Origin: Piscicola geometra
Taxonomy: Eukaryota > Annelida > Clitellata > Hirudinida > Piscicolidae
Assembly (NCBI GenBank): GCA_943735955.1
Contig: OX030956.1
Coordinates: 2,721,412-2,785,411 of the forward strand
Direction of reading: 5' to 3'
Length of the DNA stretch: 64,000 bases
Positions 1-10,898 of this stretch are shown here, piece by piece. A program made the position numbers and the translations under genes. Under the pieces are notes generated by a model that saw nothing but the letters and a program-made list of their open reading frames with translations, searched no databases and was not told the DNA's origin. The stretch's first letter is position 1. The number at the start of each line of letters is the position of its first letter.

Positions 1-2491
1 TCCAGAGAGTATGGGGGGAAGTCTCGTAGTAGTTGTTGAAGTGGTTGTAGTTGTTGTTGTGGTTGTTGTAGTTGTTGAAGTGGTTGTAGGAGTTGTAGTA
101 GTTGTTGAAGTGGCTGTAGTTGTTGTAGTAGTTGTAGTAGTTGTAGTAGTTGTTGAAGTAGCTGTAGTTGTTGTAGTGGTAGTTGTTGTAGTAGTTGTAC
201 TAGTAGTTGTAGTATGGTAAGCTGGATCTGAAAAACAAAAATAGACGTTTTAACCAATAAGATTGAAAATTAAATGATCAAATTATAAACAAATCATTTG
301 CAGTTTTTCGAGAAAAAAATCTAGTGAGAGTTTTAAAAAAAACTACCTTCAACACAAACGAAGCTGAAGCGTGGTTTGCTTACGCAGAGAAATCCTTTTT
401 TACAAGGGGTGGGTTCGCAGGGTGTTTTCTCTGAAAAAAATTAATTTCTTAAAAGAGATGAATAAAAATGTCAATGAAAGGATATCTAAAAACTGTTAAT
501 ACATTTTTAATCTTCTAAATTTTTATCGAATGATTATTATTTTCCTGACTTCCTATTTCTAATGTGATGTTGATGTGGCTAGTTTTGTTGTTTTTTCCTT
601 GAAGGAAGCAATACAGGTAGACATTGACTTTCTTGGAAAGAGATTCATCGTTAGGAACGTAAAGGTGGGATGGGTTCTCGGGTGTTAAATCAAGCTTATA
701 ATCATAAAAGCTTGGGTTTGGTGTAACATCTTTAGAGAAATAAATAGTGTTGTTGTAATCTTCTTTAGGAAATTTGATCTGTGACTGAAATGTTAATTTT
801 AAAAGTTCAGGACATTATATAAACTCAATAAAAATCAAAATAAATAAAAAAATTGCCAGTTTGAAAAATACTAGGAATCATTTTTTTTAACGAACTTCAA
901 TTGTTGTTCCATTTTTGTTGATTTTAATTCTGCACTGTATACTCATACCAGGCCCCACTATCACATCACCGCCTTCATCTCCCATGTCAATCGGGGCTTT
1001 GAAAGTTAGTATTTTTATTAGTTATTTCAACATTTTATGTTTAAACAGACAACATTTTAATTGAAATTTAATACTTGGTAATGCAATTATCAAACTAACC
1101 CTTGCACGTTCTTGTCACGATACTTCGCTTGACATGAGGGAAATCAGAAAAACTTTCCAATTGGTCCAGATGCAAGCATTTGGGTTCGGATGCTATGGCC
1201 TCAAGTTCTGTAGGGCTCGTTTCTCTGCCTACACCAACAACAAAAACTGATATATTTTTTTCATGAAGTCTTTTAGCCGATTCAATGGTCAGGTCTGGTC
1301 GATTCGAAACGCCGTCAGTAAAGATTATAGCTACTCTGGGTACCCCTGTGAATCATCATGTGTGAATTGGCATGAAATAAGGCTTTCTGCATTTTATATA
1401 TTTGAACACACCAGATTTTCTAGCTCCTTGACGCTCAGTGAATGCTATTTCTGCGATGTAGTCCAGAGCCCCGTCTGTCCTAGTGCCTATGAGAAAATAC
1501 ATGTTACTTGTTAAAAGTTTGTATAATAGTTTGCTGCTATCCGATTGAACAATAAGTTTATTAAATTCACCTTGAGCCAACTGTGATACTGTTTCTACTG
1601 CTCGTAGATACTCGGATGTACTTTTGTAGTAAACAAAAGAAAAATGATTTATAAGTTCAGAGCTGAACTGAATGAGAGAAAACCTACTATCCTCAAGAGG
1701 GTCGGGACCTACTTTGAAGTCTTCGATGAATGATTTTATAAACTGTTTCATTAAATCAAAGTCTCTGGGCTGTATGCTACTGGATCCGTCAATTGCGAAT
1801 ATCACGTCAGAAGCTCCTCCGTGGCATAAAGCTGAAATAGAGTTGAAATAAAGTTTTATTTAAATAGTGAAAATTGTATTTAAGTTAATCGAAAAAAAAC
1901 TTTGATGATTTACTTGGCTCCAACTCTTCAGCTTTAGTCACAAATGTTTGTGCTTTATTTCCAAAACCAAATTTGCTTTGCCACAAATATGCTTGCAGTC
2001 TTATTTCATATGAAATCGCGGATTCTTTATGTAATGTTTCCAAAAAGATGTAAGCTGCAAGTCCGGAAAAGAATGGCTTCGAGAGATCTTCCCACTTCAC
2101 CTCAAACCAGTCAACTCCAAAAACGGTTCTAACTTTTTTAAGTTCGGCTTGCGATACAGATTGAGTAACTGAAAATTCTTTTTTGCCAATCTGAAACAAA
2201 TAAAATGTAAAAGCGTGAAAAAGCATTTTTGTAAGTAATGGGGGAAATGACGATTCGAACCTTCCAGATGCCTCCACTGAATTCACTACTCGGAGCAGTC
2301 CCGTCATTTGTCTCTACGTAGGCTAACCTCCTGATGAAGAGCTTGTCGTTCGAGAAATGACACTTGCGTTCGATTTTAGAGATCGTAGCTTCGACAACAC
2401 CTCTGCCCACTGCCCCTTCCACTAACGTCTCGTCCTTCACAGTCCCTGCAACAATCCCAAGAACAGTTAGTAGAATCACCAAAGTCAACAT
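1..2491 (-). CDS. Secreted vWA / Thr-rich / chitin-binding protein, copy A (3' end outside window)
   Basis: Exons read on the minus strand: 2261-2491, 1914-2190, 1571-1831, 1412-1486, 1100-1345, 896-996, 550-784, 347-430 and 227 to beyond the window start. All introns are GT-AG and the phases match throughout. Residues 1-16 form a signal peptide (MLTLVILLTVLGIVAG). An N-terminal domain follows with AYVETNDG at 57-64 and GGIW at 73-76. The vWA domain spans about 178-362. Its MIDAS is complete: D184-G-S-S-S188, the Thr of GTRTDGAL near 258-260, and D292 in FTDG. Next come a beta-rich region with N-glycosylation sites (NNT, NKT, NIT), a four-Cys EGF-like segment and the start of a Thr-rich tract. 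The chitin-binding end lies outside the window. By analogy with mollusc Pif/BMSP proteins it is likely an extracellular-matrix or cuticle protein; that role is inferred. It is nearly identical to copy D. Confidence 0.85.
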
Positions 2492-2536
2492 CTCGCAGTT
2501 TGCTTTAGAGAACTCTGTTAACTTAAGTGATCATTC

Positions 2537-2545
2537 CCTTTTATA
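2537..2545 (-). promoter_or_regulatory. TATA box of gene copy A
   Basis: TATAAAAGG lies on the minus strand about 46 bases before the start codon at 2491, which would leave a 5' leader of roughly 20 bases. The same box sits at the same distance in copies C, D and E. A single copy of the GACGCAATACTTCACA motif lies just upstream at 2555-2576. Confidence 0.65.
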
Positions 2546-2576
2546 CGAAATAAAGACGCAATACTTCACAGATAGT

Positions 2577-3461
2577 CAATAGTGTGTTCCTCGTGCGTAT
2601 TATCATCTCAGATAGCAGTTTAAATGTCAAAATATGCTTCTATCGTTTCAAACAATTCATTTCCGTATTTCCAATAGTATGCTGATAAGATAATTAATTT
2701 TCTATATACTTCAAGTGCTTTTAAAGAACTTCAAGTAATGATACTCGAGAAAATCCGGTGTCATATCACTCCATGTGAAATGGCATGCTGTGCTTTAATA
2801 GAAAAAGAAAAATATTCGAAACAACTTTTTTAATGCTTCTGTTTTCATCATAATCATCACCATTAACATAGCGAAAAGTTAAGTGCGTTAGAAAAAGTTA
2901 ATAATAAACCATGATGATAATATCACTTACCAACGGCTAGTCTAAAATTTTTTATCTACAAGATAAGATAAGAAGATATGCTGCATTAGCAATGCCGGTT
3001 GAGTTTTAAATAACTAAATTTATTCAAACTTTTCATGTATATGTATTTTCTAAAAAGAAACAAAGCATTTGAAAAAAAAGTATTTATAATAAAAAAAACT
3101 TAAGTTATAGCGTTTTGAAAGACATTATATAGAGAAAAAAGTATCTTTTTGCACTAATAAACGTTTATTGAGTCTAAACTTGCAATATGTATGTAATAAA
3201 ATTTAATTAATTTTAATTTTAAAAAATTTAATTAAAATTTAGAAAAAAATAAAATTTTCAAACACAGTTTTTAAGACAGTTTATTCAACATTAAGAGTTG
3301 TCAACAACATTCGAGTCTGTAAAAGCATGGACTTCTTAATAATAACCTTTTTTGCGATTGAGTGACTCTGAAAAAAGATTTTTGGATAAAGAAAAAAAAA
3401 TAGAAAACTATTATGAACTTTTTTGCATTTTATATATTTTGTAACATTTTAAACAGAATAA
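2577..3461. other. AT-rich intergenic stretch
   Basis: No gene or element is recognisable here. Around 2630-2760 there is weak similarity to the sequence at 35310-35500 (a CAATTCATTT-type segment followed by ACTTCAA motifs), suggesting an ancestral upstream flank shared by both gene subtypes. Confidence 0.4.
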
Positions 3462-3476
3462 CCCTGTGAACATTCT

Positions 3477-4640
3477 ATATGGGTCTATATGGGTCCCATA
3501 TGGGCTAAATGGGCTAAGGGTAATCAATATGGGTTCTATATGGGTCCTAGATGGGCTTCGTGGGCTAGAGATTATCTATATGGGTCCTATATGGGTCCTA
3601 TATGGGCTAAATGGGCTTTGAAAAAGAATAAAATTTAACGTGTTTTTAAAGAAAAACCAATTTGGAAAGTATATGGGTCCTAAATGGGCTAAATGAGCTT
3701 TGAATAATAATAAAAGTTAAAGTGTTTTTATGGAAAGCCTATGTGGGTTCTATATGGGTCCTATATGGGCTAAATGGGTTTTAAAAAAATAAAATTTTTA
3801 AGTGTTTTCAAGGAGAGCCTATGTGGGTCCTATATGGGTCCTATATGGGCTAAATGGGCTTTGAATAAGAAAAAAAGTTGAAGTGTTTTTATGGAAAGCC
3901 TATGTGGGTCCTTTATGGACTAAATAGGCTTTGGATAATAGAAAAAGTGAAAGTGTTTTTATGGAAAGCCTATGTGGGTCCTTTATGGGTCCTATATGGG
4001 CTAAATGGGCTTAGAAAAAAAAATTCTAAGTGTTTTTAAGGAAAGCCTATGTGGGTCCTATATGGGTCCTATATGCGCTAAATGGGCTTTGAATAATAAA
4101 AAAAGTTTAAGTGTTTTTATAGAAAGCCTATGTGGGTCCTATATAGGTCCTATATGGGCTAAATGGGCTTTAAAAAAAATAAAAATTCTAAGTGTTTTCA
4201 AGGAAAGCGTATGTGGGTCCCATATGGGCTAAGTGGGCTTTGAATAATAAAAAAAGTTGAAGTGTTTTTATGGAAAGTAAAATAAATGTCAGTTTTGTAT
4301 AGCGCCCGGGCACGCAACTGAAGCGCCACTCACACGACATAAGTCGTGAAACACCGCATCATATACACTAGGTATATGATAGCTCACGGTTGGTTGAACA
4401 GGAATTCGAACTGGCGACCTTTAAGTTGCAGGTCCAACGACTTTACCATCTAAGCCAACCCGCTCGGCTTTGAATAATAAAATAGTTAGAGTGTTTTTAT
4501 GGAAAGGCTATGTGGGTCCTTTATGGGTCTTTTATGGGCTAAATGGGCTTTGAGTAATAAAAAAGTTGAAGTGTATTTATGGAAAGCCTATGTGGGTCCT
4601 TTATGGGTACTATATGGGCTTAATGGACTTTGAATTAGTG
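3477..4640 (+). repeat. Subterminal TATGGGTCC tandem array
   Basis: Roughly a dozen degenerate units carry TATGGGTCCTATATGGGC, then AAATGGGCTTTGAATAATAA, a short A-rich spacer and GTGTTTTTATGGAAAGCC. Unit length varies around 75-100 bases. The array is interrupted by the tRNA-SINE at about 4286-4468. Short open frames across it are repeat translations, not genes. Confidence 0.8.
4286..4468 (-). mobile_element. tRNA-derived SINE with LINE-type tail
   Basis: On the minus strand the head resembles a tRNA gene: box A TGGCTTAGATGG (4446-4457) and box B CAGTTCGAATTCC (4401-4413). A short body with a self-complementary ACGACTTATGTCGT follows. The element ends in GGGCGCTATACAAA, the same 14 bases found near the 3' end of the LINE at 10899-13168. 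This is the usual arrangement of a SINE moved by a partner LINE. It is inserted in the TATGGG array; the exact ends are approximate. Confidence 0.75.
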
Positions 4641-4943
4641 TAACATTTGGCCATGGTTTTGGTAAAATATTTATTATTTTGTTATTTTAGTCATTTGAAT
4701 TTATTATCTTTTTTATTTTAGAAATTTTCTCTTCTGTTGTAATTATTTAAAAAGTATTTGTCTATAATAATTATTCAATAGTTCAACAAACTTTTCAAAA
4801 CCCCACAAGTTGTAATCATTGTATTCAATATGTATATAAGACCCCAGCCATTTTTATCCATATGTGTAATGCCGGTTAGCACTCCCCTTGACCGGAACAA
4901 ATAAAACCGTGGTAATTAATTCATCAATAAATTATTCGCAACA
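4639..4943 (+). mobile_element. LTR-like sequence (possible solo LTR)
   Basis: The segment begins TGTAACA and ends CAACA, in the manner of an LTR. It contains a TATA-like TGTATATAAG (4831-4840) and an AATAAA signal (about 4900), so it has the U3-R-U5 order of signals. No target duplication, primer-binding site or retroviral-type coding sequence is seen. This copy lacks about 85 bases that are present in the copies at 19705 and 43405. Confidence 0.35.
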
Positions 4944-5175
4944 GGTTCTGTCAAAACCAACTCAACTCAAACATACAGAAGAGAAATCAAAGTACACGTG
5001 TCCAAATTAGAAAAGCAAGCCAAGTAAAATTCAAAAAAAAATTATCTTGAAGAACCCGATTATTCACATTTTTTATATTTGAACTATTTTTCTTACATCT
5101 TTAAATTTATGTTTGGCAGAAATATTTTAATTGCTTTTTTTAAAAATAAATAATTTATCAATCAATCATGTGTTG

Positions 5176-5432
5176 CCCGTATAGCCCATATGGGACCCAC
5201 TTAATTTGGTCTAGCATTTTGACATGAGTCCCATATGGACTGCCCATATAGGGCCCATATGGACTGCCCATATAGGGCCCATATGGGCTGCCGATCTAGG
5301 GCCTATATAGTTGCCCATATAGCCCATATGGGACCCACTTAATTCGGTGTAGCATTTTGACATGGGTCCTATATGGGCTGCCCATATGGGGCCCATATAA
5401 TTGCCCATATGGGACCCATATAGGCCCCATAT
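5176..5432 (-). repeat. Inverted TATGGG array at right end of the element
   Basis: Units of GCCCATATGGGACCC and GCCCATATAGGGCCC run in the opposite sense to the left array. A larger unit with GACCCACTTAATT and TAGCATTTTGACATG is repeated twice. Together with the left array this makes a long interrupted inverted repeat. Confidence 0.7.
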
Positions 5433-5447
5433 GGAATGTTCACTGGG

Positions 5448-6860
5448 AATGAACCTTTCGTTTTCTAACTCAAACTCAGAGATTTACGTTTCAAGAAAGT
5501 TTTTTATTTTGTTTTGAACTTTTATTAATTAAACGAAGATTAAAATTCATCTTTTTCTAGTCTGTGTCTGTTCCAGCCACTATTTCAGTTTGTATTTATA
5601 TAGTTCTAAAACTTCTTTTGCTGGTGAGACTTTTAACATTTGAAGATAGTATAAGTCCTGTATATCGCATTTTTAAATAACTAACCGCATTTTTATGGAT
5701 TAGAATTCATTTTAACTAAAATATTTAAAGTTTCAAACTCGTAGATCTAAAAGACTAAACTTTAGTTTACTTTAGTAACTAAAGTTTAGTTACTTAGTGA
5801 CTAAAGGAAAGACAACGACGCGCAAGCGGTGGCTTTTAAAATTTGAATGTCCTGGTATGTCCAAAAGTAATAAATTAAAAAGTAAATGATTTCATGAATG
5901 AAATTAATTTTTTTAAATTTTATTCAAAAGATATATAACATACATTTTCATAAAAAGGTACTTCTTTAAACAATATTTTACCACTAAAACGAAATTTGAG
6001 AGTTGATTTCAACTTACAGATTAGCGCCATGTCACAAAATGTAGACAATTCAATTTTTAATTTTAAAATGTATCATTTTTTAAAATCAATTAATTCATTC
6101 ACTAGCGTAATTATTCAATGAAAAGGTATACGAGGTGCCGTTGTTTAACAGCATTTCCTGAAATCGTATACTCTTTGTTTGAATCGTTTAATTTTAAATA
6201 AAAAAAGTAAAATAAATTATAGAAATTAAATGCATTAAAAAGGTTATTGCATTATCTATTTTTTAATAATAATTTTATTTAGTTCCAAAATATCGTTACT
6301 TAAATAAAGGTACTTTACATGTTGAAAATGACGTTTTCTGAAAAAACCCACTTTTAGCTCATTAACATAACGTCTACCGGCAATGCTAATGCTGCATCTG
6401 AGTTTTATCTTATTGGAAAGACAAGTTTTAATTATATATTAAATAAAATTTAGAACCCTGTAAATTTTGTCGCTTATGTTTAAATCTATTTTTAACAATT
6501 TATTCTTATCTTTTCACTACTTCAAACTAACAAGGGCCTCAGACACAATGGTCGGTTTGGGAATGGATTTTAACCATTAAGAAGTCGATGGTTTGAGTTT
6601 AAAAAAGTGAGATTGAAGAGCTGCCATGTTTGACAATGAGACCAACAACGACGAAAATAAAAAAGCTTAAATTTTTTTATATATTTCAAAGTTTTTTTTT
6701 AAATAATAATAATAAATATTCAAAGCTATATATTTTGTTGAATAAACTTTTTTTTGTTTTCTTGGAAATATTTTAACTTTCAAAAAAATTTATTTTAAGT
6801 TTCTTTGAGGGTTTTGGGCTTAGAAAATGTTTGATTCTGCTGAAAACGGTTCCCAGAAAG
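5448..6860. other. AT-rich non-coding stretch with a small hairpin
   Basis: No gene is recognisable. CTAAACTTTAGT (5755-5766) and ACTAAAGTTTAG (5778-5789) form a perfect 12-base-pair hairpin. The same stretch in units two and four shows small indels, for example 26 bases after about 5977 and a segment around 6515-6700 that is absent from unit two. Confidence 0.5.
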
Positions 6861-7064
6861 ATGCGCAACGGAAAATTGCCCATACAGCAAAATTAGAAAA
6901 CAGAAATGTGCGCACATAGCAAAATTAGCGCAATTTGCTGTGTGCGTATTTTTCAGTGCATTTATGAATTTGCGCGTTTTTCTGTTTGTGTTATTTTTTC
7001 GATCATTTTTCTGGTTGTGCATTTTCTGTGTCGCAAACTTTTGTGCGCATTTTCCGTTGCGCAT
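6861..7064. mobile_element. 204-bp MITE
   Basis: The ends are perfect 16-base inverted repeats (ATGCGCAACGGAAAAT and its complement). The interior is also largely self-complementary with GCGCA motifs, so the element can fold into one long hairpin. It has no coding capacity; open frames crossing it are incidental. The family is not identified. Confidence 0.7.
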
Positions 7065-7602
7065 TTTATGTTCACCGTTGAAAAGTGGATTACATTAGCA
7101 GACGTATTCGAAGGAGTTTACAGGGAAGCAATTGATTCCAGTTTGAGTTATGGAGAAAAATTCTTTTTATCTTCCTGCTTCTTTTTTGTTTTTCGATTGA
7201 TTATATCCACAAATTAGATTAAACTGACTTAAATTCAAATATTTTTTATTTTAAAAAAAACTTATTGGAAAAAATTAAATTGAACTCACCAAAAGATTTA
7301 TGTGCCCATAACAATAAGTAAAATGTTAACATTTTATAAACCGAACACGATACAAGAGAAAAAAACTTGAAAAACTAACTTTTAGGACATAAATTATTTT
7401 CGAAATATATTATGCTTGAAGGTGATTAAAAATCTACTAAAATCATTATTTGATATAAATTAAGATGTGAGTATTTTTCAAGCACCTAAAAACAAATCTT
7501 TTAAAACGCCCCTAGTCAAGCTACCCACAACCACATCGCTTCAGCTCAGAAGACATGGAGTGCAGTTTGATAGTAGGTGAATTTTTTTCTTTTTTTCTTT
7601 TT

Positions 7603-8518
7603 CTATCTATTTTTTAGCTTTTTATTTGTGCTTTCATTGGAATCTTTGTTCGGAGAGTGGCCATTTTGGGCCTGCCTGAAGACGGTACTTCGCTTGAGGG
7701 TTGTGATCTCTTCCGATATCCTGTACATGTTCATCTGTGGGTGCATTGAACTCATTGCTTATCATTTTTTGATTACTAGTATCTAATTGTCATTCACGCT
7801 ATTGGGCAAAGCCATAACCTCGCAAGCCTTACAAATTCTTATTCAAAACTTGTATCCTCCAATATCAACACCAACCCTAAAACACGAATTCTGAAACTTC
7901 ACCACAACACCCACACAACACCCCCACAACACCCACACCTCTCCAACACCACCACTACACCACACCACACCAACAACACCTTCTCTGGGTTGTAGACTTC
8001 GACAATGGAACTGGCAAGTTTGTGAAAACACTCGTTGACGTTGGTGCCATCACAGGCACTCGTCTCAAAAAAGCCAGCCAGAAAGTACTTTTCTGCCAAC
8101 TTGAGAAAACAACATTTTCAAGTTAATATTCAACTTTAGTAAAAAAAATGCAGTGTTAATATTTCATTAGATCAATTTATTTATTTTTTTGACAGCAGGA
8201 ATGAATCTTGCTAACTGCTCTTATGAAGTAATGATGCATTTATTCAATTTTTAGACTGTCACAATGTTAGCATAGCATTACCAACTCATTGGAATAAATT
8301 CATGTTTATGAAAAATTGTAGAGTATTTAAGAAGTGCACATGATCTCTAACTTAACAAAACGTGAGAAACGTGCTCTTAGGTTAATGAGCATTGAAATAA
8401 CGAAAAATATAACAACCAATCTTCCTTCGCTCTTCTCCACTTGTCTCTCTGCCTGCAAGTCACTCTTGTTGCCCACCACTACCACTGCCACAGGCTCCCC
8501 TACATCCAACTCTAACTC
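7603..8518 (-). pseudogene. Ras-family small GTPase, 3' three exons only
   Basis: Minus-strand exons: 8417-8518, 7980-8099 and 7603-7734, all phase 0 with GT-AG introns. The first encodes the G4 motif in VVVVGNKSDL. The second encodes G5 in FFETSACDGTNV followed by a typical helix (FHKLASSIVEVYNPEK). The third gives a basic tail ending NKKLKNR with no CAAX box. G1-G3 (P-loop, switches) are absent from the window; the upstream intron is a CA/GT microsatellite broken by a hAT element. It is either a gene fragment carried along by the duplication or the end of a gene whose 5' part was lost. The Ras subfamily is uncertain. Confidence 0.65.
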
Positions 8519-8538
8519 CTGTGTGTTTGTGTGTGTGT

Positions 8539-10033
8539 TAGAGGTTGGACATGGACGATTTTTCATTCCCGGTCCCGTCCCTTTCCCGAAATTTGTTTTC
8601 CCGTCCCGTCCCGTTCCCGATGGGACATCAGAATTTTGATTCCCGTCCTGTCCCGTTCCTGCAACTCGATTCCCGGTCCCAACCCGTTCCCGAAACTTTT
8701 TTGTTTTTTTATTCATTTTCGCTGCCAATTTCACTGGTCCCAAACTTGCTAGTTCTAATATTTTTTTAAATTTCTTATTTGAAAGTCAGAGAATATTTCT
8801 TTTAATAAAATTTATAAAAAAAACACGGTTTAAATTTCAAGTATTTATTGAAATGAAAGTATTGAAGTTAGTCATTGTTTTTGAGTAATTCAATCAAGTC
8901 TTTATTGCTTTTCACACAGGTTAAACCGTTAAGAGTTTCAGCTTTCAAATCAGATGATTTTGGGTCTGAAGTTAAACGGCCACATATTGAAAAATTCCGT
9001 TAACAGGGAATATAACTTGCAGATATACTAAACAAAATTTTGGCTACTTCTTGTACTATTTTTAAATTGCTTATTTTACTCCAATAAAATAAAACATCTT
9101 TATAACCTTCAATTTTTTTGGACGTAATTGTGAATATCTGTACAATTCATCCTCTTCTGAATTTTTCTCTTCGTTCATTATTATTAATTCTTCAATAATG
9201 TTATTTATATGTTTTTGACGACATTCTTATTCTCCACAGCTGTAAATATAAAATCATTCGTATAATTTGATAGTATAATAATTTTATTATAATTTATACG
9301 TTGTAAAAACAAACATAATAGGTCTAAATAACCATCATTTGTTTTTTTTCTCAACGGCACCGCAGCTTGGTCTGGCTGTACAAAATAGAATTAAATTTTC
9401 TCTAATGAAAGTCCTGGTATTTATTTCTTTTCTATCCCAAACTTTTTTCCTATTATTCTTTCATACAGGGGATGCAACAGACATGCTGTCATATGAAGAA
9501 GATCAATGGCATCTTTTCTTTTGTCGAAATGATCAACTGAGCAATCATTTGGAAATTAATCATTAAAATTCAAAGTATTATTTTATAAAATTAAAATAAT
9601 ATAACTGACCATTTTGATTTCATTTGAAAAGTTTTCATCATCACCCATTTTTTCTAATCTCCCTAATCTTTGGACTCACCATAACAACTTCAAATGTAAT
9701 GTTGGAGATTTGCAATGGTGGCTTCGTTATACATTTCTATTGCATTTAATACTTATATTAAGAACGGAGTATCGATGAAATAAAAATTTCCATACTTAGA
9801 AGTTTGCTGAAAAACACTGTTAAAGAATCCAATCCCAATAACTGTTATTCCCGTTTTTCCCGTTCCCGATTTAAAAGTTGATCCCCGTTCCCGTCTTTTC
9901 CCGTTCCCGATTTGAATGTTGATTCCCGTTCCCGTCCCGAAAACCTATTTTCGGTTCCCGACTTTTCCCGTTCCGAAATTAATTTTCATTCCCGTTCCCG
10001 CGGGAGTCCTGCGGGTACCCGGTCCGACCTCTA
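8539..10033 (-). mobile_element. hAT-1: decayed hAT transposon
   Basis: The ends are imperfect inverted repeats, TAGAGGTTGGAC and its counterpart GTCCGACCTCTA. Both ends carry TTCCCGTTCCCGA subterminal motifs. Flanks GTGTGTGT and GTGTTTAT resemble an 8-bp target duplication inside a GT microsatellite. On the minus strand 8868-9060 encodes a hAT dimerisation-domain remnant (KILFSISASYIP, RNFSICGRLTSDP, LTCVKSN) with an in-frame stop. No intact transposase remains. Confidence 0.6.
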
Positions 10034-10085
10034 GTGTTTATGTGTATGTGTGTGTTAGTGTGTGTGTGTTTGTGTGTGTGTGTAT
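10034..10085. repeat. GT microsatellite
   Basis: A GT-rich run that continues from 8519-8538 across the hAT-1 insertion. On the minus strand it is the CA-rich tract just before the acceptor of the GTPase exon at 8518. Confidence 0.8.
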
Positions 10086-10898
10086 GCGTGACACTTGACC
10101 ACATTGAAGCACACTTAATTACACCTAATCATTTTTTTAATAGTTTTCATCCTCATAATCATCTTTTGAATCGTTTTCATCATCACCACCAACACCATAA
10201 TTATAACTCTTTTAAGTCAAAATAGCTCTTTATTACTCCTCTGCATAATGCCAGCTAGCCATGCACTCATGACCAGTGTTATTTTCGTTCCATAAAATAA
10301 TTATAGTTTTTATTTCAGTTTCGTTTTGGAATTAATTATAGTTTTTATTTTCGTTTTCGTTTTGAAAATAATTATAGTTTTTATTTTCGTTTTCGTTTTG
10401 AAAATAATTATAGTTTTTATTTTCGTTTCAGTTTTGAAAATAATTATAGTTTTTATTTTTATTTTGAAAATATATTAATTTGAAACTTTAAACACTATTT
10501 ATTTATATCTAAAAAAATGAATAGATCATAAAATGAAACAGTAAAATAGAACAGTATATTAACAACAAATGAGTTTAAAAAATTAACAGTCCAATAAAAA
10601 TGTATTCAGTCTCAAGAAAACTTTCATTTGTAGGTTTTTCTGTAATCTATTTCTTTTCCCACTTGGTAAAGAAGCACATAAAGAAAAAAATCTCTCAACG
10701 TATGCCTGGGAGGCTGGAGCTGCCAAAAGATCTTGTGCAATTGGACTAAGAATAGGGTAGAAAGTTATGTTGTCATTCCAGAATTTTAACCCATTTGGTT
10801 CTCAAGTATTTTTGATTTTTGAAGAATTTATTTTCATCTCCGAAATATATTTTTCTATTTCCACAATTATACTTGATTTGCATTCTTTGCTAGAACTT

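Larger units (their letters stand above)
3462..5447. mobile_element. TATGGG-repeat DNA transposon with terminal inverted repeats (non-autonomous)
   Basis: The left end starts CCCTGTGAACATTCTATATG. The right end, reverse-complemented, starts CCCAGTGAACATTCCATATG, so the ends are imperfect inverted repeats. Inside each end lies a tandem array built on TATGGGTCC / TATGGGCT, in opposite orientation (about 3477-4640 and 5176-5432). No transposase is present. The middle holds later insertions, a tRNA-SINE and an LTR-like sequence. The superfamily is unknown and I could not identify a clean target-site duplication. Copies occur in units two (right part only) and four. Confidence 0.6.

Noticed and set aside
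11..220. Long poly-valine open frames on the plus strand (also at 16826, 29640, 38746, 55020)
   Set aside because: They are the antisense reading of the threonine-rich tract of the minus-strand genes; the minus-strand frame has matching splice phase and a CBM14 domain after it.
4388..4468. A genuine tRNA gene on the minus strand
   Set aside because: Box A and B are present, but the cloverleaf is degenerate and the unit continues into a SINE body with a LINE-type tail.
5211..5408. Open frames of MGPIWA-type repeats
   Set aside because: They are translations of the TATGGG satellite-like array; there is no start context or conservation beyond the repeat.
8334..8769. Several overlapping plus-strand frames rich in FPVPSRSR
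   Set aside because: They are translations of the TTCCCGTTCCCG subterminal motifs of hAT-1 and of the antisense of the GTPase exon.
9339..9566. 75-codon plus-strand frame inside hAT-1
   Set aside because: It has no domain and lies opposite to the transposase remnant; the hydrophobic N-terminus is low-complexity AT-rich sequence.
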